DNA of 64,000 nt from an uncultured Paracoccaceae bacterium (lineage in GTDB: Bacteria > Pseudomonadota > Alphaproteobacteria > Rhodobacterales > Rhodobacteraceae): assembly GCA_947503775.1 (NCBI GenBank), contig CANNFE010000011.1, positions 1 to 64,000 on the forward strand. Reading direction: 5' to 3'. The notes below the pieces were generated by a model, which ran no database searches, was not told where the DNA came from, and worked only from the letters and a program-made list of their open reading frames with translations. The position numbers and the translations under genes are program-made. Within the stretch, counting starts at the first letter, position 1. Every line of letters starts with the position of its first letter. Shown one piece after another: positions 7,114 to 15,623 of the stretch.

Positions 7114-8396
7114 GCGCTGCGATCGGACGACGGCAGCGGCTCCACATTGGCCGAAGAGGCGGCCGGAGGTGCAGCCGGGGCGGCAGGCGCGCGCACCTGC
7201 TCATGATCGTGGATCGCCTCCATATCATGGGCCGCCTTCAGCGCCGCCCGCAACTCGGTCAGCGTCAGCACATCCTCGATGCTTTGCTCGCGCCGTCCCG
7301 CCCGAATGGCCGCCTGCGTGATCGCAAGGATAAAGACGAGGACGGCAGGCAAAAGGTCGATCGCAATCGCCCCCGCCCAGGAAGGCACGAAATTGCCCGC
7401 GTAAAGGATCACCGCATCGGCGGTCGAAATCGGCGTATAGGTCGTCTCTTCGGGCTGCTCCATGGCCATCACGCTCTCGGCGGCGGCCTGCAGGCTTTCG
7501 GCCCGCGTGGACAGCACGCCCAGCACGCTGTCGATGGTCCGCGCCTGATCGCCCCGGTTTTCATCCGTGCGCCCATCAAGCTCGGGCAAAACGACCGACG
7601 CATCCAGATCCGCCGCCGCCCGCGCGACGAGCGGCGCAACCGAGAGCTGCCGAAGCTGCGTGATAAGCCCGGCAAGCCGCACCGCCTCTTCAGAGAATTC
7701 GACCGACCGCTCCTCCACCGCACCAGTCCCGACGGTCAGCGAGCGCATCCGCGACAGGATCTCGTTGCCCTCGATAAAAGCCTGTTCGATCAGCGGATCC
7801 TGCGCCCCGATCTGCGCCTCGAGCGCGGCAAGCTCCGCCGATTTCTGGTTCAGAACGCGGAAAACGGCCCCACGCCCCGCCAGACCCGAGAGCGAGCCGG
7901 CCGCCTCCTGCTCCGACAGGTCCTGAAAGCTTTGCCGCACACGCGCGACATCCCGCTGCAGCCCCTGCGCCGTCACCGCCGTCGTATGCGCCTGCTCCAG
8001 ACTGTCCTGATAATCGCCGATCGTCTCGGCCAGATGCTGCTCCACCGCGGCCGCTCCCGCCAGGGCCGCGGCATTGAGCCAGGAGGACATCGCGACGATC
8101 GCGACCGATCCCAGCAGCATCGAACAAAGCAGCCCCACCCGCGCCCCCGCCGTGCGCACGGCGGGCAAAAGGCGCATCATGTAAGACCAGAAAACGAAGA
8201 TCCCGACCGAGACGGCCACCGAGTAAGAGATCGCCGCAAAGACGCTGAGCGCGCCATTGTCATCCAGCAGCGAAGAAACCCCGAGATACGTATAGATCCC
8301 CGACGCCACCGCCAGCACCCCAAGCGCCGCACCGGTGATACTGTCGAGCCAGCTGACATGGGCCTCCAGCTCTCTGGAATAGGGCGTGCTCTTCAT
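7110..8396 (-). CDS. Multi-pass membrane protein with long coiled-coil domain, unknown
   Basis: 428 aa. Three hydrophobic segments lie near the N-terminus (about 20-42, 50-74, 86-115). A roughly 220-residue helical region rich in Ala, Glu, Gln and Leu follows and reads as coiled coil. A fourth membrane segment is at about 340-360 (IAIDLLPAVLVFILAITQAA), then a Pro/Ala-rich polar tail. The helical domain would sit between membrane segments three and four, plausibly in the periplasm. It is 12 bp downstream of the glycosyltransferase gene and overlaps the ClpP-like gene by 4 bp, so the three may be co-transcribed. No characterised family is recognised. The layout suggests a scaffold or sensor for the ClpP-like partner (inference). 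Confidence 0.75.
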   Translation of the reverse strand: MKSTPYSRELEAHVSWLDSITGAALGVLAVASGIYTYLGVSSLLDDNGALSVFAAISYSVAVSVGIFVFWSYMMRLLPAVRTAGARVGLLCSMLLGSVAIVAMSSWLNAAALAGAAAVEQHLAETIGDYQDSLEQAHTTAVTAQGLQRDVARVRQSFQDLSEQEAAGSLSGLAGRGAVFRVLNQKSAELAALEAQIGAQDPLIEQAFIEGNEILSRMRSLTVGTGAVEERSVEFSEEAVRLAGLITQLRQLSVAPLVARAAADLDASVVLPELDGRTDENRGDQARTIDSVLGVLSTRAESLQAAAESVMAMEQPEETTYTPISTADAVILYAGNFVPSWAGAIAIDLLPAVLVFILAITQAAIRAGRREQSIEDVLTLTELRAALKAAHDMEAIHDHEQVRAPAAPAAPPAASSANVEPLPSSDRSA

Positions 8397-8408
8397 CTGT
8401 CGCTCCTT

Positions 8409-9317
8409 TTAAGGCGCTGGCCGTCCGAACTCTGTGCGGATCCGGGCGATCTGCTCTGGATCCTCGATCCGGTGAGTGTGCGCATAAGAGAGCTTGCTGT
8501 CGATGGTGCCGCGCCGCGCAACCATATTTTCGCCGTGCCCGACCAGATAAAGCACCGCCGGAAAGGGGATCGGCGTCATCTTGAGCCCGTAATAGGCCAT
8601 CCGCTTCGGGATCGCGTGATGCGCCTTCATCTCGCCCAGCACCGTCTTGCTGGCCCGCGAGCGGCGAAAGTCGAACCGCACCGCATTGGACGAGCCGCAG
8701 ATGCGGTTAAACGGGATATGCCCCGGCTCGGGATCGAGCGGCGCGAAATGGCCGCCCGGCTCTTCGATCATGTAGCCGCGATCGACATAGTAGCCCGCGC
8801 CGTTATCGGTGCCGTGGATATGCGCGACGACGCCGGGATGCAGAAGATCGTCGGCATCGAACTGAAAAAGATAGCCATCATCGCCGCGCGTCTTCGCGAT
8901 ATGCCGGATGATCGCCCGGCGCTTGCGGCCCTTGTCAAAGAACGCATCCGAGCCGGGATAGCGCAGGAACTGAACCTGATCGTCAAAGACGATCCCCTCC
9001 GGTTCGTCCTGCCCGCAAATGATCAGCTCCCAACGGTCCGAGGTCTGGGCGCGCATGGAGGCGAGCGTCGCGGCGAGGTTGCGCGAGACCGTCTCCCAAT
9101 CGCCCGACCGGTTGCGCGAGACAAGCGGCATCGCGAACATCGTAACAGGATCGCCGGAGGGGGGATCGAACCGGTTCAGACGCTGCCAAAGCTGCCCTTT
9201 GAGGCGCATCTGCGCCGGGGTCTTGCCGCGCAGGATGGTCTTGATCGTCTTAATGGTCTTGGCCACGGCGGGCGCCTTTGTCCTGTCGCCCCCGGGCGTA
9301 ATGTGGCGGGCCCACAC
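8409..9317 (-). CDS. Putative GT-A type glycosyltransferase
   Basis: 302 aa as written. The fold resembles a family 2-like GT-A transferase. After an N-terminal MFAMPLVSRNRSGDW strand comes a helix and LIICGQDEP. The acidic nucleotide-sugar/metal motif is FQFDADDLLHP (DxDD). The GTG at 9317 gives the longest form. A GTG at 9266 (VAKTIKTI) would skip 17 poorly conserved residues and may be the true start. Donor and acceptor are unknown. It is first in a possible three-gene unit with the two membrane proteins downstream and lies about 1.6 kb from the capsule genes, so a surface-polysaccharide role is plausible but unproved. Confidence 0.7.
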   Translation of the reverse strand: MWARHITPGGDRTKAPAVAKTIKTIKTILRGKTPAQMRLKGQLWQRLNRFDPPSGDPVTMFAMPLVSRNRSGDWETVSRNLAATLASMRAQTSDRWELIICGQDEPEGIVFDDQVQFLRYPGSDAFFDKGRKRRAIIRHIAKTRGDDGYLFQFDADDLLHPGVVAHIHGTDNGAGYYVDRGYMIEEPGGHFAPLDPEPGHIPFNRICGSSNAVRFDFRRSRASKTVLGEMKAHHAIPKRMAYYGLKMTPIPFPAVLYLVGHGENMVARRGTIDSKLSYAHTHRIEDPEQIARIRTEFGRPAP

Positions 9318-9654
9318 GCAACCGTGCGGTTCATTAAATTCCCGAGGACCTGTATGTACAGGTGGGCGCCAGATAACCGGACCAGGATCCGATCAGAGCC
9401 AGCTCCCTCGGAATTGCTTAAGGCCACCGGAATTTGACCGTGCACGAGAAGGGCAGAACCCGCCACTGCTCTAGGTAGGGGCCAAGGGGCGCCGGGGCAA
9501 GGCATGATCGGCTGTCATGACGCGGAGGCGCTTACGCGCCACGACATGTTTCGGGCCGCCCGGCCTTGACTGTCGCGCATCATGGGTCGAGGCTTTGTGC
9601 CGGCCATAAAGGCGGATTTGCATATTTATGACAAGATGAAGAGGGAGCCGCGCC
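9318..9654. other. Intergenic region with palindrome, no gene
   Basis: 337 bp between two minus-strand genes. Short open frames here have no protein-like features. The region holds the palindrome ACCTGTATGTACAGGT (9348-9363), a small GGCGC-TTAC-GCGCC hairpin near 9530, and on the minus strand a CATAAATATGCAAATCCG stretch near 9610-9632. That stretch is nearly identical to the sequence upstream of ribB. Confidence 0.5.
9348..9363. promoter_or_regulatory. Palindrome, possible operator
   Basis: ACCTGTA-TG-TACAGGT is a perfect inverted repeat with 7-bp arms and a 2-bp spacer. It lies 30 bp upstream of the annotated start of the glycosyltransferase gene. The size and symmetry suit a dimeric helix-turn-helix repressor. 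The cognate regulator is unknown. Confidence 0.4.
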
Positions 9655-10206
9655 TTAAAAGAAGCGGTCGGCCGGGAGGAACCCGGCGGTTCGGGCCGCT
9701 TCGGCCCAGTCCCGCTCGATCGCGGTTTCGCCGATGACCAGAACGCCATCCGCCGGAAGGCCCCGCGCGCGCAGGGGCGCTGCAAGGGTGGCGCGCATAT
9801 CAGGCCAGCTTTGGGTGAAGAGCGGGGCGGCGATCCCGTCATCCAGAGGCGGGATCGGCACCTCGCCCAGCGGAAAGCCCGGCTGCACCACCGCCAGCTT
9901 GTCGCATCCGGTGAGCGCCGCAAGCTTTGCCGCCCGGCCCGCGGGCAGGACGTCCCCGGCGCGCAGAAGCCGCAGCGCGTTGCTGGAAAAGAGAAACCCG
10001 ATCACATCGCGGCCCGTGCTGGCGCGCAGCCCGGCATAGGTCTTGTAGGGCAGGCCGAGCTCCTTGGCGCGGCGCACCCGCATCCGTACCACCTCGATGG
10101 GCAGCCTGGGCAGCAGATCGGCCCGCGCCCGGGTCCAGACATGCTGCCGCCAGGCGCGACCGCCCTCCATCGAGGGGCCGTTGTTATGACCGATGCGCGT
10201 GCTCAT
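9655..10206 (-). CDS. Conserved hypothetical protein downstream of ribE
   Basis: 183 aa, soluble, no signal peptide. It begins MSTRIGHNNGPSMEGGRAWR and contains LPRLPIEVVRMRVRRAKELG followed by STGRDVIGFLFSSNALRLL. It looks like a family common in Rhodobacteraceae, with no function known to me. The N-terminal half is basic and helical and could bind nucleic acid; the C-terminal half alternates strands and helices. Its ATG overlaps the ribE stop by 4 bp, so it is translated with riboflavin synthase. Confidence 0.75.
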   Translation of the reverse strand: MSTRIGHNNGPSMEGGRAWRQHVWTRARADLLPRLPIEVVRMRVRRAKELGLPYKTYAGLRASTGRDVIGFLFSSNALRLLRAGDVLPAGRAAKLAALTGCDKLAVVQPGFPLGEVPIPPLDDGIAAPLFTQSWPDMRATLAAPLRARGLPADGVLVIGETAIERDWAEAARTAGFLPADRFF

Positions 10207-10796
10207 GCGACCTCGGCCAGCCGCGCCACGTAGCGCGCGAGCGTGTCGATCTCGAGATTGACCGCATCGCCGACCGCCGCATCGCCCCAGGTCGTCACCT
10301 CCTTGGTATGCGGGATGAAGTTGATGCCGAATTCCGCGCCCTGCACCTCGTTCACGGTCAGCGAGGTTCCGTTGAGCGCCACCGACCCCTTGGGCGCGAT
10401 GAACCGCGCCAGGGCCTCCGGCGCGCGCAGCGTCACCCGCGTGCTCGCCCCCTCATCGGTCATCGCGATGATCCTGGCGACGCCGTCCACATGGCCAGAG
10501 ACGATATGCCCGCCCAGCTCGTCCCCGACCCGAAGCGCGCGTTCCAGATTGATCCGCTTGCCCGGCGCCCAGTCGCTTTGGGCGATATTCGTCTTTTCCA
10601 CCGTCTCGGCGCTGATATCGACATCGAACCAGTCGTCGCCCTTGGCCACGACCGTCAGGCAGACGCCGTCACAGGCGATCGAGGCGCCCAGATCGACGGA
10701 GGCCATGTCATAGCCCGTCCCGATCCGCGCCCTGAGATCGCCCTGATGGGTCACATTGCGGATTTCGCCGATATCCGTCACGATCCCGGTAAACAT
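10203..10796 (-). CDS. ribE: Riboflavin synthase, alpha subunit
   Basis: 197 aa, the last enzyme of the pathway, dismutating two lumazine molecules to riboflavin and the pyrimidine. It begins with the family hallmark MFTGIV. It has two tandem lumazine-binding barrels, each with an SVDLGASIACDGVCLTVV or KGSVALNGTSLTVNEV repeat, plus GGHIVSGHVDG linking them. The length is typical of the trimeric enzyme. In many relatives ribE directly follows ribD. Here ribD is 4.8 kb away, with capsule genes on the opposite strand between them. Confidence 0.96.
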   Translation of the reverse strand: MFTGIVTDIGEIRNVTHQGDLRARIGTGYDMASVDLGASIACDGVCLTVVAKGDDWFDVDISAETVEKTNIAQSDWAPGKRINLERALRVGDELGGHIVSGHVDGVARIIAMTDEGASTRVTLRAPEALARFIAPKGSVALNGTSLTVNEVQGAEFGINFIPHTKEVTTWGDAAVGDAVNLEIDTLARYVARLAEVA

Positions 10797-10937
10797 TTGG
10801 CCATCCTCCGCCGATCCGCCTCTTTGGTAGGCCGCGCCCCGCCGAGGAGCAAGCCATCCTCTTTTGCGATAGGGAAAATTAAGGTTAAGCAGTCAAGGTC
10901 AAGTATCAGTCTCGCATCATTCAGGCCATTCCCATCC

Positions 10938-12218
10938 ATGCAGATCGAGCGGAAGTTTCTTTTTCTTCAAGGCCCTCACGGGCCTTTCTTCTGGCGTCTG
11001 TCCCGCATGTTGCAGGCCGCCGGGTCCAAGGTCACGCGCGTTGGCTTCAACGCAGGCGACCGCGCCTTCTGGCATGATGCGGCCAGCTATATCGCCTTCA
11101 AAGACCCCGCCGAGACCTGGCCGGACCGCTTTGACGAGATCGTCGAAGAGCGCGGGATCACCGATATCGTCCTTTATGGCGACGTGCGCCCGGTCCATGC
11201 CCAGGCGATCGAACGGGCGCGCGGGCGGGGACTGACCATTCACGTCTTCGAAGAGGGCTATCTGCGCCCGTTCTGGGTCACTTACGAACGCGGCGGCACC
11301 AATGGCCATTCGCGCCTGATGGAGATGTCGGTGACGGATATGCGCCGGGCGCTCGAAGCGGCCGATCCGGACGATCCGCCTGCCCCGGCCAGCTGGGGGG
11401 ATATGCGCCAGCACATCTTTTACGGCGCGCTGTACCACACGTTCGTGCTCTTCTGGAACGGCGCCTATGCCAACTTCCGGCGCCACCGCGAACTGCCGGT
11501 CAGCGCCGAGGTCGCGCTTTACGGGCGCCGCTTGCTGATGATGCCGTTTCATGCGCTGGGCCGGGCGCTCTCGACGGCGCGGATCAACCGCTCGGGCCAT
11601 CCGTTCCATCTGGTCCTGATGCAGCTGGAGCATGATGCCAGCTTCATCGCCCACTCGCCCTTCACGAGGATGGAGGAGTTCTTTCGCCTCGTCATCGAAG
11701 GTTTCGCCGCCGGTGCGCCGCGCCACCATCACCTTGTTTTTAAGGCGCATCCACTGGAAACCGGGCGCAGCCCGCATAGCAAGCTGATCGCGCAGATCGC
11801 CGCCGAACACGGCGTGACCGCCCGCGTGCACTATGTCCGGGGCGGCAAGCTGGCGGGGCTCTTGAACAATGCGCGCTCGGCCGTCACCGTCAATTCCACC
11901 GCCGCGCAGCAGGTTCTTCGGCGGGGCATATCGCTCAAGGTGTTCGGCGATGCGGTCTATGACAAGACCGAATTCGTCTCAGATCAGCCGGTCGCCGATT
12001 TCTTTGCCCAGCCCAAACGCCCCGATCGGCGCGCCTATACCGACTACCGCCTGTTCCTGCTAGAGACGAGCCAGGTGCCCGGCGGATTTTACGCCGCCCG
12101 CAGCCGCAGACCGCTTTTGCGCCAGGTGGTCGACATGATGCTGCAACCCGAAGATCCCTATGACGCGCTGGCCGCCGGAACCGCTGCGCCACGGCAACAG
12201 TTGCGCGTCGTTACCTAA
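10938..12218 (+). CDS. kpsS: Capsular polysaccharide biosynthesis protein, KpsS-like
   Basis: 426 aa capsule-synthesis glycosyltransferase. KpsS adds the first beta-Kdo to the phosphatidylglycerol lipid anchor of ABC-exported (group 2) capsules. Visible family motifs are LFLQGPHGPFFWRL at the N-terminus, VFEEGYLRPFWVTYE (about 98-112), VFKAHPLETGR and TVNSTAAQQVLRRG toward the C-terminus. The ATG at 10938 begins directly at the conserved sequence; the open frame extends upstream only by running antisense to ribE. Shortly before it, at 10875-10890, lies an AT-rich ATTAAGGTTAAG stretch. It heads a three-gene plus-strand block. Confidence 0.88.
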   Translation: MQIERKFLFLQGPHGPFFWRLSRMLQAAGSKVTRVGFNAGDRAFWHDAASYIAFKDPAETWPDRFDEIVEERGITDIVLYGDVRPVHAQAIERARGRGLTIHVFEEGYLRPFWVTYERGGTNGHSRLMEMSVTDMRRALEAADPDDPPAPASWGDMRQHIFYGALYHTFVLFWNGAYANFRRHRELPVSAEVALYGRRLLMMPFHALGRALSTARINRSGHPFHLVLMQLEHDASFIAHSPFTRMEEFFRLVIEGFAAGAPRHHHLVFKAHPLETGRSPHSKLIAQIAAEHGVTARVHYVRGGKLAGLLNNARSAVTVNSTAAQQVLRRGISLKVFGDAVYDKTEFVSDQPVADFFAQPKRPDRRAYTDYRLFLLETSQVPGGFYAARSRRPLLRQVVDMMLQPEDPYDALAAGTAAPRQQLRVVT

Positions 12219-12317
12219 TCTTTCGCCATCTTTTTGCCGAATTGACCTGCGCTTTCCCGAAATCTTTGCGACAAACGGGCTCACGACGGGCCGCAGATCT
12301 GCCCGCATGAAGGAGAC

Positions 12318-13460
12318 ATGTCCGTGATAGCCGATAAGCGTCTGACAAAAGTCGCAGTTTGCACCGCCGCCATTCTCTCCTTATCCGCATGCGGCCTGCC
12401 GCGTTCGGGTCCCAACAAGGCAGAGCTGCTTGATGCTTCCGTCGTCGAAGGCGGGCAGGCCTATGTCGTCCCCGTGAATGACGCCGTGAACGCCATCGCC
12501 TCCGTCGATCAGACGCTCGGCTTTCCGGCCTCCTTCCGGAACGCCGCCGTCGTCGGCTCCGATACGATTCGCGCAGGCGACGTGCTGGGCCTGACGATCT
12601 ACGAGAACGTCGATGACGGCCTTCTGGCCGCGCCAGGTCAAAATGCGGCGATCCTCAACGAGGTGCAGGTCGACGGCTCGGGCTTTATCTTCGTGCCCTA
12701 TGCGGGCCGGATCCGCGCGGCGGGCAACACGCCCGAAGCCATTCGCCAGGTCATCACCACCCAGCTGGGCGAGCAAACGCCCGACCCCCAGGTCGAAGTG
12801 CGCCGCGTCGCCGGCGATGGCGCTGCCGTCTCGGTCGTCGGCGCGGTGACGGCGCAGGGCGTCTACCCGATCGAACGGCCCACGCGCACGCTCTCGGGCA
12901 TGCTCGCCCGGGCAGGCGGCACGGTGGTCGAGCCCGAGATCACGCGCGTGACCCTTCTGCGCAACGGCGAACGCGGCTCGATCTGGTTCGAGGATCTCTA
13001 CAGCCAGCCCGGCAACAACATCGCCCTGCGCAACGGCGATCAGATCATCGTCGAGCAGGACACACGCAACTACACCGCACTCGGCGCGACCGGCCAGCAA
13101 ACGCTGGTTCCGTTTGAAAAACAGGCGATCTCCGCGCTCGAGGCGCTGGCGCAGGTCGGCGGTCTGTCCTCCAACATCGCGAACCCCACCGGCGTTTTCA
13201 TCCTCAGGCAAGAGCATGAAACCATCGCAGAGCGTCTTGTCGGGGCGGATCTGCCCAGCGATCAGCGCGTCGTCTACATCATCGACCTGACCGAACCGAT
13301 GGGCCTCTTTCACGCCCGCGGCTTCGACATCCGCGATGGCGACACGGTCTACGTGACCGAAGCGCCCTACACCCAGTTCAACAAAGGCGTCTCCGCGCTG
13401 ACCGGATCGCTCGGCGCCGTGCGCACCGTGAACCAGACCGCGACCGGCCTGGGCGGCTGA
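12318..13460 (+). CDS. Polysaccharide export outer-membrane lipoprotein, Wza/KpsD-like
   Basis: 380 aa. It has a lipoprotein signal peptide ending in the lipobox LSAC (about residues 22-25). A polysaccharide-export domain follows (GDVLGLTIYENV...VDGSGFIFVPYAGRI) and then soluble ligand-binding beta-grasp repeats (SVVGAVTAQGVYPIERP and a later ALAQVGGLSSN segment). Such proteins form the periplasmic/outer-membrane conduit for capsule export. ATG 12318 is used, but AGGAG lies only 2 nt before it, whereas GTG 12324 has an 8-nt spacing and may be the real start. The inner-membrane exporter genes (KpsM, KpsT, KpsE) are not in this window. Confidence 0.88.
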   Translation: MSVIADKRLTKVAVCTAAILSLSACGLPRSGPNKAELLDASVVEGGQAYVVPVNDAVNAIASVDQTLGFPASFRNAAVVGSDTIRAGDVLGLTIYENVDDGLLAAPGQNAAILNEVQVDGSGFIFVPYAGRIRAAGNTPEAIRQVITTQLGEQTPDPQVEVRRVAGDGAAVSVVGAVTAQGVYPIERPTRTLSGMLARAGGTVVEPEITRVTLLRNGERGSIWFEDLYSQPGNNIALRNGDQIIVEQDTRNYTALGATGQQTLVPFEKQAISALEALAQVGGLSSNIANPTGVFILRQEHETIAERLVGADLPSDQRVVYIIDLTEPMGLFHARGFDIRDGDTVYVTEAPYTQFNKGVSALTGSLGAVRTVNQTATGLGG

Positions 13461-13464
13461 CCCC

Positions 13465-15477
13465 GTGACCGAGGCCGCCGGGCCCCGGCGGCTCTACGTC
13501 TATAATGGCGGGTTTCTCACGCAATCGCGCATCCGGCGCATCCTGTCGCTCTCGGGCTGGGACGTGCGGATCGGCAAACCGTCCGAAGGCGACTGGATCG
13601 GCGTCTGGGGCAAAAGCCCCACCTCCCCGCGCGGCGAGAAAGTCGCGGATCTCACCGGCAATCCCATCCTGCGGGTGGAAGACGCCTTCCTGCGCTCCGT
13701 CCGCACCGGCCGCGACGGAGACGCGCCCCTGGGCCTCCATCTCGACGCCAAAGGCGTCCATTTCGAGGCCGAGCATCCCTCCGACCTCGAACTCCTGCTG
13801 AACGACAATCCCCTCGACGACACCGCGATCCTCGATACGGCGCGGGCGGGCATAGCCTGGATGACCACCGGGCGCCTCTCGAAATACAACAGCCACGACC
13901 TGACCCTGACGCCGCCCGATCCGGGCTATGTCCTCGTGATCGACCAAACGCGCGGCGACGCCTCCGTCGCCGGCAGCCGCGCCGATGCGAATACCTTCCG
14001 CGAGATGCTCTACTATGCGCAGGACGACTATCCCGGCGCCCGCATCCTGATCAAAACCCATCCCGAAACCGTGGCCGGCCACCGGCAAGGCTATTTCGAC
14101 GCCTCCGACGAAAGCCACCGGGTCAAGCTCATCGATGCGCCCTTCGCCCCGCAGGTCCTCCTCGAAGGGGCCATCGCGACCTATACCGTCTCCTCGCAGA
14201 TGGGGTTCGAGGCGATCCTGGCCGGGCACCGCCCCGTCACCTTCGGCCAGCCCTTCTATGCCGGATGGGGCCTCACCGACGACCGCCTCCCGCTCGACCG
14301 GCTCTCCCGCCGCAAGCGGAACCTGACGCGCGCGCAGCTCTTTGCGGGCGCGATGATCCTCTATCCCAAATGGTACGACCCTTACGGCGACCGCCTCGCC
14401 ACCCTCGATCAGACGCTGGCCACGCTCGAGGCGCAGGCCCGCGCCTGGCGCGAGGATCATCACGGCACCATCGCCCATGGCATTCGCCTGTGGAAACGCG
14501 CCCCCATCCGCCGGTTCCTTCACACCGGCACGGTCCGCTTCACCGACGATCCCGCCCGCGCCATCGCTCTGGCCGATCCGCCGCAGCGGCTCATCAGCTG
14601 GGCGGGCAAAACCACACCCGAACTTGAAACCGTCGGCGCCATCCGGGTCGAGGACGGCTTCATCCGCTCGCGCGGCCTCGGCGCCGAGCTGATCCCGCCT
14701 CTTTCCCTCGCCTTCGACGATCTGGGCATCTACTACGATCCCTCGCAGGAAAGCCGTCTCGAACGCCTGATCGCAGAGACGGACAAGCTGACCGACACCG
14801 CGCGCGCCCGCGCGGACCGCCTAAAGGACAGCCTCGTCACCGCCCGCCTGAGCAAATACAATCTCACGGGCCAGCCGCTCCCGGATCTACCCAAGGGCCA
14901 CCGGATCCTGATGCCCGGTCAGGTCGAAGACGACGCCTCGATCCTCAAGGGCACCGGGGCCATCCGCACCAATCGCGCCCTTCTCGAGGCCGTCCGCGCC
15001 GCCAATCCGGACGCGATCCTCATCTACAAGCCCCATCCCGATGTCGAAGCGGGCCTGCGCAGCGGCGATCTCGACGCCTCGGACCTGGCCGATATCGTCG
15101 CCCGCGATACCAGCCCAATGGACCTGCTCGATCATGTGGAGGAGGTTCACACCATGACCTCGCTTCTCGGCTTCGAAGCGCTCCTGCGCGGCCTCAAAGT
15201 GACCTGCTACGGCACGCCATTCTATGCCGGCTGGGGCCTGACGACCGATCTCGGCCCGCCCTGCCCACGGCGCACGGCGCGGCCCGACCTGACGGGCCTC
15301 CTCCATGCCGCGCTCATCGACTATCCGCGCTATCACGACCCGGTCACGAATACGGCCTGCCCGCCCGAGATCGCCCTCCAGCGGCTCGCCGGGAACCAGA
15401 TCCCGGCCCCCGGACCCTTCAACCGGACGCTGGCCAAACTCCAGGGTCTCTTCGCCAGCACCCCGTTCTGGAGGTGA
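13465..15477 (+). CDS. kpsC: Capsular polysaccharide biosynthesis protein KpsC
   Basis: 670 aa, the normal length for KpsC, which alternately adds beta-linked Kdo residues to build the linker on the capsule's lipid anchor. It has two related modules. The first contains VSSQMGFEAILAGHRPVTFG and PFYAGWGLTDDR; the second repeats LLGFEALLRGLKVTCYG and PFYAGWGLTTD. This tandem duplication is diagnostic. The start is GTG 13465, 4 bp after the export lipoprotein stop. The stop is followed within 2 nt by two strong hairpins. Confidence 0.93.
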   Translation: MTEAAGPRRLYVYNGGFLTQSRIRRILSLSGWDVRIGKPSEGDWIGVWGKSPTSPRGEKVADLTGNPILRVEDAFLRSVRTGRDGDAPLGLHLDAKGVHFEAEHPSDLELLLNDNPLDDTAILDTARAGIAWMTTGRLSKYNSHDLTLTPPDPGYVLVIDQTRGDASVAGSRADANTFREMLYYAQDDYPGARILIKTHPETVAGHRQGYFDASDESHRVKLIDAPFAPQVLLEGAIATYTVSSQMGFEAILAGHRPVTFGQPFYAGWGLTDDRLPLDRLSRRKRNLTRAQLFAGAMILYPKWYDPYGDRLATLDQTLATLEAQARAWREDHHGTIAHGIRLWKRAPIRRFLHTGTVRFTDDPARAIALADPPQRLISWAGKTTPELETVGAIRVEDGFIRSRGLGAELIPPLSLAFDDLGIYYDPSQESRLERLIAETDKLTDTARARADRLKDSLVTARLSKYNLTGQPLPDLPKGHRILMPGQVEDDASILKGTGAIRTNRALLEAVRAANPDAILIYKPHPDVEAGLRSGDLDASDLADIVARDTSPMDLLDHVEEVHTMTSLLGFEALLRGLKVTCYGTPFYAGWGLTTDLGPPCPRRTARPDLTGLLHAALIDYPRYHDPVTNTACPPEIALQRLAGNQIPAPGPFNRTLAKLQGLFASTPFWR

Positions 15478-15478
15478 T

Positions 15479-15540
15479 GTCGAACTGCAAAGCAGTTCGA
15501 CACGTGCCGAAAAGCGTTTGCGAAGCAAATGCGGCGGCAC
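15479..15540. terminator. Two consecutive strong hairpins after kpsC
   Basis: The first is GTCGAACTGC-AAA-GCAGTTCGAC (15479-15501), a perfect 10-bp stem. The second is an outer stem GTGCCG/CGGCAC (15504-15509 with 15535-15540) enclosing GCGTTTGC-GAA-GCAAATGC (15514-15532, one G-U pair). There is no U-tract, so they fit mRNA 3'-end stabilisation, a terminator of a GC-rich genome, or a dispersed palindromic repeat. Together they close the capsule operon and separate it from convergent ribD. Confidence 0.7.
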
Positions 15541-15623
15541 ACCATTGCCTCTCCGGACGCACCACCAGACCGAAGGGCTTCGCCCGTTCGATCCTCAAAC
15601 TCTCCCCCGGAGAGGTTGCCGCC

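Noticed and set aside
7203-9437. 744-codon plus-strand open frame
   Set aside because: It runs antisense across the coiled-coil membrane protein and the glycosyltransferase, is extremely rich in Arg, His, Pro and Gln, and has no domain. It is a shadow caused by high GC.
9927-10937. Upstream extension of the kpsS-like frame
   Set aside because: The extra 337 codons are antisense to ribE and the hypothetical gene and are not KpsS-like; the conserved start is ATG 10938.
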